From positions 1 through 64,000 of the forward strand of contig CANREJ010000002.1 of assembly GCA_947629665.1 (NCBI GenBank): DNA of 64,000 nt, read 5' to 3'. Positions 17,155-25,084 of this stretch are shown piece by piece; within the stretch, counting starts at the first letter, position 1, and each line of letters opens with the position of its first letter. This DNA comes from an uncultured Clostridia bacterium. GTDB lineage: Bacteria > Bacillota > Clostridia > Christensenellales > Borkfalkiaceae. The position numbers and the translations under genes are program-made. The notes under the pieces were generated by a model. The model saw only the letters and a program-made list of their open reading frames with translations, had not been told where the DNA came from and did not search any database.

Positions 17155-18351
17155 TTATACGCTTAAAATCACTTGGGAAATATATTCCGCCGTTCCCGAA
17201 GGCAGATAGAGATTAAGCACGTATTGGTTGAGGAAAATGAAAGTGTAATAAACAACGAAGCATGTGAGCATAACGCCGCCCGCAACTTTGCCTAAACTCT
17301 TGGACTTACTGCCTACCGTAAAGCCGAATATGAGCAGCGCTGCAACCACGGAGACTATTCCGCCTACCATTCCCTCCATAGTAAAAGGTATTCCGCGCGT
17401 TCCCGTGCAGAGTGCGCCCACACCGCCTATTAAAAGTATATTTGCAATATTGCTGCCAATTATATTGCCCGTAGCTATACCCACGTCGCCTTTTTTTGCA
17501 GCAGATACGGAAGTTATCAACTCGGGCAATGACGTGCCAAAGGCTACAACGGTCATTGCAACTATTTCAGTGGGAATATTCAAAAGATTTTCCGCAACCA
17601 CGGTGGCGGAATCAACAACGAGCTGGGCGCCGATTACAACCATGCCCAATCCCAAAACGGCAATTATAACGAGGAACCAGGTTCTTTCCTGCATCCTTTC
17701 ATACCAAGGGTCGAATTTTTGAAACCACTTTAATTCACCGTTTGCAATAACGGCCTCGCCTTCGGCAGCAACCGAAACGGCAGTTGCCTGTTCAAGCCCG
17801 GCTTTGGATTGCTTTTTAGCCAAAACAATATTATATGCCATAAAGGCTATATACAAAGCAATCAAAATCAAGCCGCATACCCAATTCATTGTGCCGTTTA
17901 GGTACAGCGCTCCGTCCGGGGTACGGCTAAATTCAAAGGGCCCGACAAAAACGCCGAGTATCAAAAAAAGCAAAGAAACAAAAATGAGGAATGGCATATC
18001 TATCATGCGCGTTGTTTTTTCCGACGGAAGGTTACAGATTAACGCGGATATACCCAAAATCAAAAGAATATTCAACGCGTTACTGCCTATTATATTGCCC
18101 ACAATAACGGCTCCGCCGTCAGGTTTAACCGCGTCAACTATCGTTACGGCAAGTTCTGGCGCAGAAGTTCCTATTGCAACAACCGTAACGCCGATTATAA
18201 ACGTGGAAATTTTAAGTTTTTTGGCAATACCTGCCGCACCGTCCACAAAAAAGTCGGCGCCTTTAACAAGAAGCACAAAGCCTATAATCAGCAAAATTAT
18301 ATTTACCGCCCAGGTTGCTCCCGTATTTTCCAAAATCACTTTAAAATTCAT
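17155..18351 (-). CDS. CaCA-family cation antiporter (Na+/Ca2+-exchanger type)
   Basis: Ten or more membrane segments in two homologous halves. Each half carries the ion-binding alpha repeat: AIGTSAPELAVT near 60-72 and AFGTSLPELITS near 275-287, followed by NIIGSN in both halves. A soluble loop of about 45 residues (185-225) separates them. This is the YrbG/CaCA architecture, exporting Ca2+ or a related divalent ion against Na+ or H+. A GGGAGG Shine-Dalgarno precedes the ATG. The 5' leader holds a probable metal-sensing riboswitch and a terminator, which suggests Mn2+ could be the regulated ion. Substrate is not provable from sequence. Confidence 0.92.
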   Translation of the reverse strand: MNFKVILENTGATWAVNIILLIIGFVLLVKGADFFVDGAAGIAKKLKISTFIIGVTVVAIGTSAPELAVTIVDAVKPDGGAVIVGNIIGSNALNILLILGISALICNLPSEKTTRMIDMPFLIFVSLLFLILGVFVGPFEFSRTPDGALYLNGTMNWVCGLILIALYIAFMAYNIVLAKKQSKAGLEQATAVSVAAEGEAVIANGELKWFQKFDPWYERMQERTWFLVIIAVLGLGMVVIGAQLVVDSATVVAENLLNIPTEIVAMTVVAFGTSLPELITSVSAAKKGDVGIATGNIIGSNIANILLIGGVGALCTGTRGIPFTMEGMVGGIVSVVAALLIFGFTVGSKSKSLGKVAGGVMLTCFVVYYTFIFLNQYVLNLYLPSGTAEYISQVILSV

Positions 18352-18377
18352 AATCGACCTCCCGTTTTTATTATCCC

Positions 18378-18434
18378 CAAAACAAAAACAAGACTTTCGA
18401 CTTAAACCCTAAAATTTAAGTCGAAAGTCTTGTT
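18378..18434 (-). terminator. Leader terminator upstream of the cation antiporter gene
   Basis: Two 20-base arms (18387-18406 and 18415-18434) pair perfectly around an 8-nt loop. On the minus strand the stem is followed by TTTTGTTTT. It lies between the aptamer-like region and the antiporter start, so it is an attenuator rather than an end-of-gene terminator. Confidence 0.8.
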
Positions 18435-18512
18435 CCCGAATACGGGGGCGGCTCCGGGCAAATTGTTTTGCCGGTTATGGCGTAGCCGCTCTTGTAACTA
18501 CTCCCCTTCAAC
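18435..18512 (-). promoter_or_regulatory. Probable yybP-ykoY-type (Mn2+) riboswitch aptamer
   Basis: The minus-strand leader begins with AAGGGGAGTAG (18498-18508), the hallmark loop of the yybP-ykoY manganese riboswitch. It continues with paired GCGGCT/AGCCGC (18484-18489 with 18448-18453), an inner CCGGCAAA/TTTGCCCGG stem with one bulge, and a CCCG-TATT-CGGG hairpin, then the 20-bp terminator. Controlling a cation antiporter fits that class. I could not confirm the second conserved loop, so the class assignment is probable, not certain. Confidence 0.55.
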
Positions 18513-18519
18513 ACAACCG

Positions 18520-18548
18520 ATTTTAGCAAACAAAAATCAATCTGTCAA
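18520..18548 (-). promoter_or_regulatory. Promoter of the riboswitch-antiporter transcript
   Basis: TTGACA, 17 nt, TAAAAT on the minus strand, overlapping the last codons of nnrDE. Transcription would begin near 18513, just before the aptamer. Confidence 0.75.
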
Positions 18549-19961
18549 GCGCTTAACCGCCAAATGCAGATTTTTGATTATATCGTTTGACGTTACGCAA
18601 TATTCGGTTTTTTCCTCTGCGCAAATTTCCGCAGTATACCCCAAAACGTACGAAGCCGCCGAGACCGCATATAGCCCGTCAACGCCGCGGGCGGCAATAC
18701 CGCATGCCAACCCCAAAAGCATATCGCCGCTACCGCCCTTGGAAAGCGCGGAATTGCCTCTTGTCAAAAGATAGGTATTCTCCCCATTGCCGAGTACGCT
18801 CACGGAACCCTTTAAAAACACCGTTACGCCGTATTCTTTTGTAAAACAGCGGACAAGATTTACGGGATTGCGCAAAATTTCTTCAACAGACAGATTTGTG
18901 AGCCGCGAAAACTCTTTTACATGCGGAGTAATTATAACCTTGCAATGCTTGTTTTTAAGCGCGCCTATGCCAAACTTTGCAAGCGAGTTGAGTCCGTCGG
19001 CATCGATAATCAAAGTTTTGGAATAACTTTTTAACAAATTTAAAATAGTGTTATGCAACTCCCGCGATACACCGCAACCCGAACCGACGGCAATACAGTC
19101 GGCAGTAATATCGACCTCGTTAAAAATAATTTGCGGCAATTTAACAGCAAGCCGCGGCCGTAAATTGATACCTGTATTGAGTTTTACATATCCACACCCG
19201 GATTTTAAAGCGGCCTCGACGGCCAGCACCGCCGCACCGTAATATTTATCCGAACCCGCAATCAATTGCGCAGTGCCATAAACGCCCTTGTGGGAATTGC
19301 GCTTGCGTGCAGGAAAAAATTTCGCAATATCGGCGTCCTCAAAAACTTGGATATAGCCGTTGCGCGGGCACACAATGCCAATATCTTTTTTAATGATTTT
19401 ACCGCAAACATCAACTCCGTCGTTCAAAAAATATCCGCTCTTATATTCCCCGATTGCAACGGTAATATCCGCATTCACCGCGCAACCTTCAATAAGTCCG
19501 TTATCGCCGTTTAGCCCGCTCGGAATATCCGCAGACACAACAAACGCTCCCAACGAGTTGATTTTAGTTATTGTTTCCGCAACAGCGCCGGAAACAGGGC
19601 GGCATAATCCCGTGCCGAAGATACAGTCAACGATTATATCGCCTGCAATCTCATCGGCATATGCGCCGCCGTAAAGACCTTTTTCGCGCATGCAGTCGGT
19701 GGAAAAATTGCCGTCGAGCGCATAAACACCAACATTATATCCGCGAGTCAACAGCTCACGCGCGCAAACATAGCCGTCGCCGCCGTTATTTCCCGTACCG
19801 CACACAACCAAAATGTTTGATTTTTTTTCTGCCACGGCGGCAACTTCATCCGCTATGCCGCAACCTGCGCGCTCCATTAACACTTTGGATGGGATTTTTA
19901 AGTTTTCAATTGTATAGGCGTCGGCTTCACGCATATCCGCCGTGCTTAAAACCTTAAACAT
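18537..19961 (-). CDS. nnr: Bifunctional NAD(P)H-hydrate epimerase / ADP-dependent dehydratase
   Basis: Repairs NAD(P)H damaged by hydration. The N-terminal YjeF epimerase domain (about 1-205) shows VVCGTGNNGGDGYVCAREL and IFGTGLCRPV. The C-terminal ribokinase-like dehydratase domain (about 220-474) shows the nucleotide/active-site motif KGGSGDMLLGLACG and GSGCGVS. The two activities are fused, as is common in bacteria. The start shares one base with the birA stop (TAATG). recX-birA-nnr form one run of overlapping genes. Confidence 0.95.
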   Translation of the reverse strand: MFKVLSTADMREADAYTIENLKIPSKVLMERAGCGIADEVAAVAEKKSNILVVCGTGNNGGDGYVCARELLTRGYNVGVYALDGNFSTDCMREKGLYGGAYADEIAGDIIVDCIFGTGLCRPVSGAVAETITKINSLGAFVVSADIPSGLNGDNGLIEGCAVNADITVAIGEYKSGYFLNDGVDVCGKIIKKDIGIVCPRNGYIQVFEDADIAKFFPARKRNSHKGVYGTAQLIAGSDKYYGAAVLAVEAALKSGCGYVKLNTGINLRPRLAVKLPQIIFNEVDITADCIAVGSGCGVSRELHNTILNLLKSYSKTLIIDADGLNSLAKFGIGALKNKHCKVIITPHVKEFSRLTNLSVEEILRNPVNLVRCFTKEYGVTVFLKGSVSVLGNGENTYLLTRGNSALSKGGSGDMLLGLACGIAARGVDGLYAVSAASYVLGYTAEICAEEKTEYCVTSNDIIKNLHLAVKRLTD

Positions 19962-20641
19962 TACAGCCTTAAACTTACCTCCGCGGAATTTATCTCAAAT
20001 ATTGTTCCTCCGCTTTTTACAATTAATCTGCCGTTGGGGGACACATCGAGAGCAATTGCCTCCCGCGTTTGCCCGTTTTCCAAGAGTTTTACGGTTGTTC
20101 CAAACCAATCTATATAACTCTTGTAGTCCCGCACCGAATAATCGTTTTCAAGATTTTTTAAAAGTCGGTTTTTAACCTCGTTTACAGTCGGTTTTACGCA
20201 TACGTGTTGAGTTATTGAAGTTGCAATGTCTTTTAATTCATCGGGAAACTCATTGCATACGTTAATCCCCATACCAACAATCGAGCGGGTAATTTTATTG
20301 CCTTGAAGGGTATTTTCAATCAACGTTCCGCAAATTTTTTTACCTTCGACAAGCACATCGTTTGCCCAACGGATAACGGGTTTTATGCCGAAACTTTCTA
20401 TTGTTCTGCACACTGCCACGCAGTGATTAACCATTATTTTAAAAGCGTCGTCAGCGCAAAAATCATTATAAAACCGTACCACGGAAATATACAAACCGCC
20501 CTCGTCGGAAATAAAACTCCTACCCTTGGTTCCCCTGCCTGCGGTCTGCTTGCGGGCAACGACCGCGGTATCACAATTGAAATCCGCACGCTTGATATAC
20601 TCGTTTGTGGAGTCCACTTCGGCAAGCTCAATTATCTTCAT
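19961..20641 (-). CDS. birA: Biotin-[acetyl-CoA-carboxylase] ligase, monofunctional
   Basis: Attaches biotin through biotinyl-AMP to biotin carboxyl carrier proteins. Catalytic-domain motifs are ELAEVDSTNEY, the biotin loop AGRGTKGRSF, and RWANDVLVEGKKICGTLIE with the conserved Lys. A small C-terminal SH3-like domain is present (LLENGQTREAIALDVSPNG). There is no N-terminal helix-turn-helix, so it is the non-regulatory class I form. The track start is 14 codons too early. ATG 20641 matches the family N-terminus and overlaps the end of recX by 14 bases. Confidence 0.93.
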   Translation of the reverse strand: MKIIELAEVDSTNEYIKRADFNCDTAVVARKQTAGRGTKGRSFISDEGGLYISVVRFYNDFCADDAFKIMVNHCVAVCRTIESFGIKPVIRWANDVLVEGKKICGTLIENTLQGNKITRSIVGMGINVCNEFPDELKDIATSITQHVCVKPTVNEVKNRLLKNLENDYSVRDYKSYIDWFGTTVKLLENGQTREAIALDVSPNGRLIVKSGGTIFEINSAEVSLRL

Positions 20642-21245
20642 CAATCTCACCAAAACTTTCAAGAGCCGCCTTCGCGGTTTCAACTTCGTAGCCCTTTGAA
20701 ATCAAATATTTAAAGGCTCTGTAAAGATTCTTTTGGTCGGCTTCTTTTCCGCGCATATATTTTTGTAAGAGCGACAACGCCTCGCCGCCGTCCTCTTCTA
20801 CTTCGGCAAGCGCCTGTTCTATGGCGTTTTTGTCGGCCCCGCGCTTAATTAAATCAAGTTCCATTGCCCGCTTGCCCTTGCCGTGAACGCTCTCAACATA
20901 GGCGCGGCAGTAAGCGTAATCGTCAATGAATTTATAGTATTCCAAACGCTCCAAAACATAGTCCTGCACGGCCTGCACATACCCTTTTTTTGTGAGGAAA
21001 TCACGCATCTGCTTTGCCGTTTTCATGGTTGAGGAAAGATGGGTCATGGCCTTATCAAGCGCCTGGCTCTTTTCCGTTTCAAGCTGAATTTCGTCAAGCC
21101 TCGATTTGTCTATCTGCATTCCGGCTTTTAAACGGTATTTTACCGCCACTTCCAGCTTTATGCCGCAATAAAATCTGCCGTCGATATACACGTTGCATCG
21201 CGTTTTATCTTTTACTTGCGGCTCAATTGACGTAATCTCGGACAT
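20628..21245 (-). CDS. recX: RecA regulatory protein RecX
   Basis: Modulates RecA filaments. Three-helix RecX repeats are seen in order: a first near SQALDKAMTHLSSTMKTAKQMRDFL, a second at YKFIDDYAYCRAYVES with GKRAMELDLIKRG, and a third near LYRAFKYLISKGYEVETAK. I start at ATG 21245 because AGGAGC lies 5 bases upstream and the preceding 16 codons of the track ORF look non-coding. recA is not in the window. Confidence 0.9.
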   Translation of the reverse strand: MSEITSIEPQVKDKTRCNVYIDGRFYCGIKLEVAVKYRLKAGMQIDKSRLDEIQLETEKSQALDKAMTHLSSTMKTAKQMRDFLTKKGYVQAVQDYVLERLEYYKFIDDYAYCRAYVESVHGKGKRAMELDLIKRGADKNAIEQALAEVEEDGGEALSLLQKYMRGKEADQKNLYRAFKYLISKGYEVETAKAALESFGEIDEDN

Positions 21246-21362
21246 ACTGCTCCTTTTTTTGATTATTTTATCACCGCCCCATAATTTTGTCAATCTCCGC
21301 GTTTGACAATAAAAACGTGCAGTTGTATAATTATATAGAATTTTTTATTGAAGGTTTTAGTT

Positions 21363-22382
21363 ATGTCGGTTAATATTGATTGGGCAAGTTTGGGGTTCGG
21401 TTACGTTAAAACTCCTTACCGCTACGTAAGCCTGTTCAGGGACAGAAAATGGGATAACGGCGTTTTGACCGAGGACGATAAAATAGTTATGACCGAATGT
21501 GCGGGCGTACTGCAATATTCACAGTCCGTTTTTGAGGGTTTAAAAGCCTACACAACCGAAAACGGCAAAATCGTTACCTTCCGCCCCGATTTGAATGCGG
21601 AAAGAATGATTGAATCGGCAAAACGCTTGGAGATGCCCCCTTTCCCCGCGGAAAAATTTTTGGATGCCGTAGACAAGGTTGTTTATGCAAATAGGGAGTA
21701 TGTTCCGCCCTACGGGAGCGGGGCCACGCTGTATCTCCGGCCTTTTATGTTCGGTTCCTCTGCGGTTATAGGTGTAAAGCCTGCGGTGGAGTATCAATTC
21801 AGGTTGTTTGCCACCCCCGTCGGGCCGTATTTTAAAGGCGGTATAAAGCCAATTACAATACGTGTGAGCGATTTTGACAGGGCGGCACCAAGGGGCACGG
21901 GGCATATTAAAGCCGGCTTGAACTATGCAATGAGCCTGCACGCCATTGTGGACGCGCATGAACAGGGATTTGACGAAAATCTGTATCTCGACCCCGCAAC
22001 GAGAACTTATGTGGAGGAAACTGGCGGGGCAAACTTCATTTTTGTTACCAAAGACAAAAAAATCGTAACCCCCAAATCGGACAGCATACTTCCCTCGATA
22101 ACAAGGCGTTCGCTATGCTACGTGGCTGAAAAATATTTGGGCCTGACGGTTGAGCATAGGCCTGTAAAACTTGAAGAAGTTAAAGACTTTGCCGAATGCG
22201 GGTTGTGCGGGACTGCGGCGGTTATTTCGCCCGTCGGCAAAATTTACGACCACGGCGAAGAAATTGCCTTCCCCTCCGGTATGGAAAAAATGGGCGAAGT
22301 AACAAACGAGCTTTACCGGACGCTCACGGGAATACAGATGGGCAGACTGCCCGCTCCCGAAGGCTGGATAAGGGAAATTTAA
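21363..22382 (+). CDS. ilvE: Branched-chain amino acid aminotransferase
   Basis: PLP enzyme that transfers the amino group between branched-chain 2-oxo acids and glutamate in leucine, isoleucine and valine metabolism. Fold-IV motifs include QSVFEGLKAY, LYLRPFMFG, the PLP-Lys region GHIKAGLNYAMSL, YVEETGGANFIFV and AECGLCGTAAVISPVG. The protein is of the larger (about 340-residue) type. The track starts at a TTG, but ATG 21363 with GAAGG upstream gives the family N-terminus SVNIDWASLGFGY. It stands alone on the + strand. Confidence 0.95.
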   Translation: MSVNIDWASLGFGYVKTPYRYVSLFRDRKWDNGVLTEDDKIVMTECAGVLQYSQSVFEGLKAYTTENGKIVTFRPDLNAERMIESAKRLEMPPFPAEKFLDAVDKVVYANREYVPPYGSGATLYLRPFMFGSSAVIGVKPAVEYQFRLFATPVGPYFKGGIKPITIRVSDFDRAAPRGTGHIKAGLNYAMSLHAIVDAHEQGFDENLYLDPATRTYVEETGGANFIFVTKDKKIVTPKSDSILPSITRRSLCYVAEKYLGLTVEHRPVKLEEVKDFAECGLCGTAAVISPVGKIYDHGEEIAFPSGMEKMGEVTNELYRTLTGIQMGRLPAPEGWIREI

Positions 22383-22396
22383 TGTTAAAAACGGAT

Positions 22397-22420
22397 AACG
22401 GGCGGCAATTGCCGCCCGTT
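22397..22420. terminator. Bidirectional hairpin between ilvE and yigZ
   Basis: A perfect 24-base palindrome (AACGGGCGGCAA and its complement) sits 15 bases after ilvE and touches the yigZ stop codon. TTATATTTT follows on the + strand. It can end both convergent transcripts. Confidence 0.75.
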
Positions 22421-23053
22421 TTATATTTTGAAGGGGAAAAAATATTCTTTTGATTTGTTAATGGTAACTCTGCCGTTGAGTGTATTTATAAGCGAAGAAT
22501 TAAAACTCTCCTCCTCCGCCTTTTTAACGGCAACCGTAAACCGAACGTCGTTTAAGTATTCCGTTGATAAAACATTTGCTCCGTTGGCGGCAAAAAACCT
22601 GATGGCCGTATCTATGTTTGAATAATCTATAAAATAAACGCTTTCACAGCAGGTTTCGTATAAAACCTTCGTTGCGGCGTTTATATTTTCCGCAACCGAG
22701 CTCGAATAGGCGCGCACAAGGCCGCCCGCGCCGAGCTTTATACCGCCAAAATAGCGGGTTACTACCACGCAAACCTCAAACAACCCGTTGTTTTTTAAAA
22801 CTTCGAGCATAGGCATTCCAGCTGTGCCCTGCGGCTCGCCGTCGTCGGAAAAACGCGGAAAATTGCCGAGATTGTCGGCTATATATGCATAGCAGTTATG
22901 TGTGGCGTCTGCGTATTTTTTGGATATTTCGGCAATGAACGCCCTTGCTTCTTCCTCGCCCGAAACGTGCCGCGACGTTGCTATAAACTTGGATTTTTCT
23001 ATTACTTTTTGGGTAACATATTCGCCTGAAAGCGATTTGTAGGATTGCGGCAT
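22421..23053 (-). CDS. yigZ: YigZ/IMPACT-family protein (UPF0029)
   Basis: Member of the conserved YigZ/IMPACT family, of unsettled molecular role. The signature block is continuous: ATHNCYAYI, FSDDGEPQGTAGMPML and VVVTRYFGGIKLGAGGLVRAY. A small C-terminal DUF1949-like domain covers about 135-210. The ATG directly follows the tyrS stop with no gap, so it is expressed with tyrS. The pairing with tyrS gives no clear clue to function. Confidence 0.92.
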   Translation of the reverse strand: MPQSYKSLSGEYVTQKVIEKSKFIATSRHVSGEEEARAFIAEISKKYADATHNCYAYIADNLGNFPRFSDDGEPQGTAGMPMLEVLKNNGLFEVCVVVTRYFGGIKLGAGGLVRAYSSSVAENINAATKVLYETCCESVYFIDYSNIDTAIRFFAANGANVLSTEYLNDVRFTVAVKKAEEESFNSSLINTLNGRVTINKSKEYFFPFKI

Positions 23054-24238
23054 TTATTTTAAAATGATTTTTACGTGTACTTTTTTACCCTTGTGAAGAA
23101 CGTCGCCGCTGTTTACGGGCGCGTTTATATCCGTTACTTTGTCGTCGTTTAAAGATACTCCCCCCTGCTGGATTAGTCTGCGCGCCTCGCCGTTGGACGC
23201 ACAAATTCCCGCGGCAACCAAAACGGGGATAATTGTTGCAGTTTCAACGGAAATTTCTTTTTCGGGCAAATCTCCGCCGCCGCCGAACGCCGCCTTTGCC
23301 TGCGACATTGCAATCTCCGCCGCCTTTTCGCCGTGCACGAGCTTGGTGAGTTCGTAAGCGAGAATTTCCTTTTTTTCGTTTATGCGGCTTTCATCCCACT
23401 CTTCCATTTGGCGTATCTCGTCCATTGGAATAAAAGTGAGCATTTTAATACACTTCATAACATCGGCGTCGTCCACATTGCGCCAATATTGGTAAAATTC
23501 GTAGGGGCTTGTCTTATTTTCATCCAGCCAAACGGCACCTTTTGCCGTTTTGCCCATCTTTTTGCCTTCGCTGTTTAAGAGCAGGGTTATTGTCATGGCG
23601 TAGGCGTCCTTACCCGACTTTTTGCGTATCAACTCCGTGCCCGCAAGCATGTTGCTCCATTGGTCGTCGCCGCCGAATTGCATATTGCAACCGTAGTGTT
23701 CGTTCAAATACCAAAAGTCGTAGGACTGCATTATCATGTAGTTAAATTCCAGGAATGAAAGTCCTTTTTCCATCCTCTGTTTATAACATTCGGCGCGGAG
23801 CATATTGTTTACTGTAAAGCATGCCCCAACATCTCTTAAAAGATCTATATAATTTAACTTTAACAGCCAATCGGCGTTATTCACGATTATGGCCTTGTCG
23901 TCGCCGAATTCTATAAATTTTTCCATCTGCGCCTTAAAGCACTCGCAATTATGGCGTATGGTTTCGGGCGTAAGCATAGAGCGCATATCCGACCTGCCGG
24001 AAGGATCGCCAATATAGCCCGTGCCGCCGCCCAATAAAACCACGGGTTTATTACCCGCCATCTGCAATCTCTTCATAAGGCACAACGCCATAAAGTGCCC
24101 AACGTGCAATGAATCCGCCGTGGGGTCGAAACCTATATAAAAGCGTGCGCCTCCGTTGTTGATAAGGGTTTTGATTTCCTCCTCATCCGTAACCTGCGCA
24201 ATCAATCTGCGCTCCCGAAGCTCGCTGTAAATATCCAT
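23054..24238 (-). CDS. tyrS: Tyrosyl-tRNA synthetase
   Basis: Class I aminoacyl-tRNA synthetase that charges tRNA-Tyr. The HIGH-like motif is HVGH in FDPTADSLHVGHF, the KMSKS-like motif is KMGKT, and a C-terminal S4 RNA-binding domain is visible (ARRLIQQGGVSLN). I choose ATG 24238 over 24259. The promoter below would put the RNA start only about 8 bases before 24259, and AAGG lies 9-12 bases before 24238. No T-box leader fits the short gap after sigK. Confidence 0.96.
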   Translation of the reverse strand: MDIYSELRERRLIAQVTDEEEIKTLINNGGARFYIGFDPTADSLHVGHFMALCLMKRLQMAGNKPVVLLGGGTGYIGDPSGRSDMRSMLTPETIRHNCECFKAQMEKFIEFGDDKAIIVNNADWLLKLNYIDLLRDVGACFTVNNMLRAECYKQRMEKGLSFLEFNYMIMQSYDFWYLNEHYGCNMQFGGDDQWSNMLAGTELIRKKSGKDAYAMTITLLLNSEGKKMGKTAKGAVWLDENKTSPYEFYQYWRNVDDADVMKCIKMLTFIPMDEIRQMEEWDESRINEKKEILAYELTKLVHGEKAAEIAMSQAKAAFGGGGDLPEKEISVETATIIPVLVAAGICASNGEARRLIQQGGVSLNDDKVTDINAPVNSGDVLHKGKKVHVKIILK

Positions 24239-24273
24239 AATTTTTGCCTTAACCTTCATTTATTATCTAAATA

Positions 24274-24303
24274 AATATAACAAAGGCTAGCATACTTTGT
24301 CAA
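24274..24303 (-). promoter_or_regulatory. Promoter of tyrS-yigZ
   Basis: TTGACA, 18 nt, TATATT on the minus strand. The -35 box touches the sigK stop codon, so tyrS is transcribed independently of the sporulation gene upstream. Confidence 0.7.
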
Positions 24304-24304
24304 G

Positions 24305-25009
24305 TTAATCGGTTAAAAAATCGTCTTTGTTGAGGTTTTCGCGCGCCTTTTCTATCGCGCGTTTTTCTATGCGCGAAATATAGCTTCTCGATATGCCCAA
24401 TTTTTTTGCAACTTCTCTCTGCGGCAGTGCCGCTCCGTCTATTAGCCCGTAACGCAGCGACAAAATAGTAAATTCGCGCTCGCTTAAAAATTTTTTTAAA
24501 ACCGCAATGAATTTTTCCCTCTGTACGCTCTTTTCAACCTGTAAAAAAACGCTATCCTCCTTTTCGGATAGCAAATCCATTAAAGTGAGTTCGTTGCCGT
24601 CCTTATCCGTGCCGACAGGGTCGGTTAAAGATACGTTGTTTTTGTGTTTCTTCCCCGAACGCAACAGCATTAAAATTTCGTTTTCTATACATCTTGCCGT
24701 ATAGGTTGCAAGAGCCGTACCCTTGCCCTCCTGAAAGGTATTTATCGCCTTAATCAGGCCTATTGAGCCAACGGAAAGCAAATCGTCTGTTTCGGCGGCG
24801 CCCATATATTTTTTTACCACGTGCGCAACGAGCCGCATGTTATGTTTGATTAAAATTTCCTTTGCTTCCGCGTCGCCCTGTCTTGCAAGGGTTAAATACT
24901 TCTTTTCTTCCTCCGGTGAAAGAGGTTTCGGGAATGTTCCTTTGTTTTGTATAAGCCCCGTAAAAAAGAATATTTTTGAAAATAAAAGCCCCAAAAAATC
25001 AAAAAACAT
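24305..25009 (-). CDS. sigK: Sporulation sigma factor K precursor (pro-sigma-K)
   Basis: Late mother-cell sigma factor of sporulation. The N-terminus carries a hydrophobic pro-sequence (FFDFLGLLFSKIFFFTG) of the kind SpoIVFB removes. Then come PLSPEEEKKYL, region 2 with HNMRLVAHVVKKY, DDLLSVGSIGLIKAI and TYTARCIENEILM, and region 4 with the helix-turn-helix REVAKKLGISRSYISRIEKRA. The gene is continuous, with no skin-type insertion. ATG 25009 has AGGGGG 8 bases upstream; the track GTG (25018) overlaps that site. A sigma-E-like promoter lies just upstream. Confidence 0.95.
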   Translation of the reverse strand: MFFDFLGLLFSKIFFFTGLIQNKGTFPKPLSPEEEKKYLTLARQGDAEAKEILIKHNMRLVAHVVKKYMGAAETDDLLSVGSIGLIKAINTFQEGKGTALATYTARCIENEILMLLRSGKKHKNNVSLTDPVGTDKDGNELTLMDLLSEKEDSVFLQVEKSVQREKFIAVLKKFLSEREFTILSLRYGLIDGAALPQREVAKKLGISRSYISRIEKRAIEKARENLNKDDFLTD

Positions 25010-25040
25010 ACGCCACACCCCCTAAAAGTTCAGGCTGTAT

Positions 25041-25070
25041 AGTGTATGTTTTTTACTGTTTGTACTATTC
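25041..25070 (-). promoter_or_regulatory. Probable sigma-E-dependent promoter of sigK
   Basis: On the minus strand, GAATAGTA, 14 nt, CATACACT precedes sigK by about 32 bases. The -10 matches the Bacillus sigma-E consensus CATACAMT exactly, and the -35 matches KMATATTT at 6 of 8 positions. No sigma-A promoter is seen here. Confidence 0.65.
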
Positions 25071-25084
25071 TTTTTTAAAACAAT

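Noticed and set aside
24239-24304. T-box leader before tyrS
   Set aside because: The gap from sigK is only 66 bases and contains a promoter, too short for a T-box.
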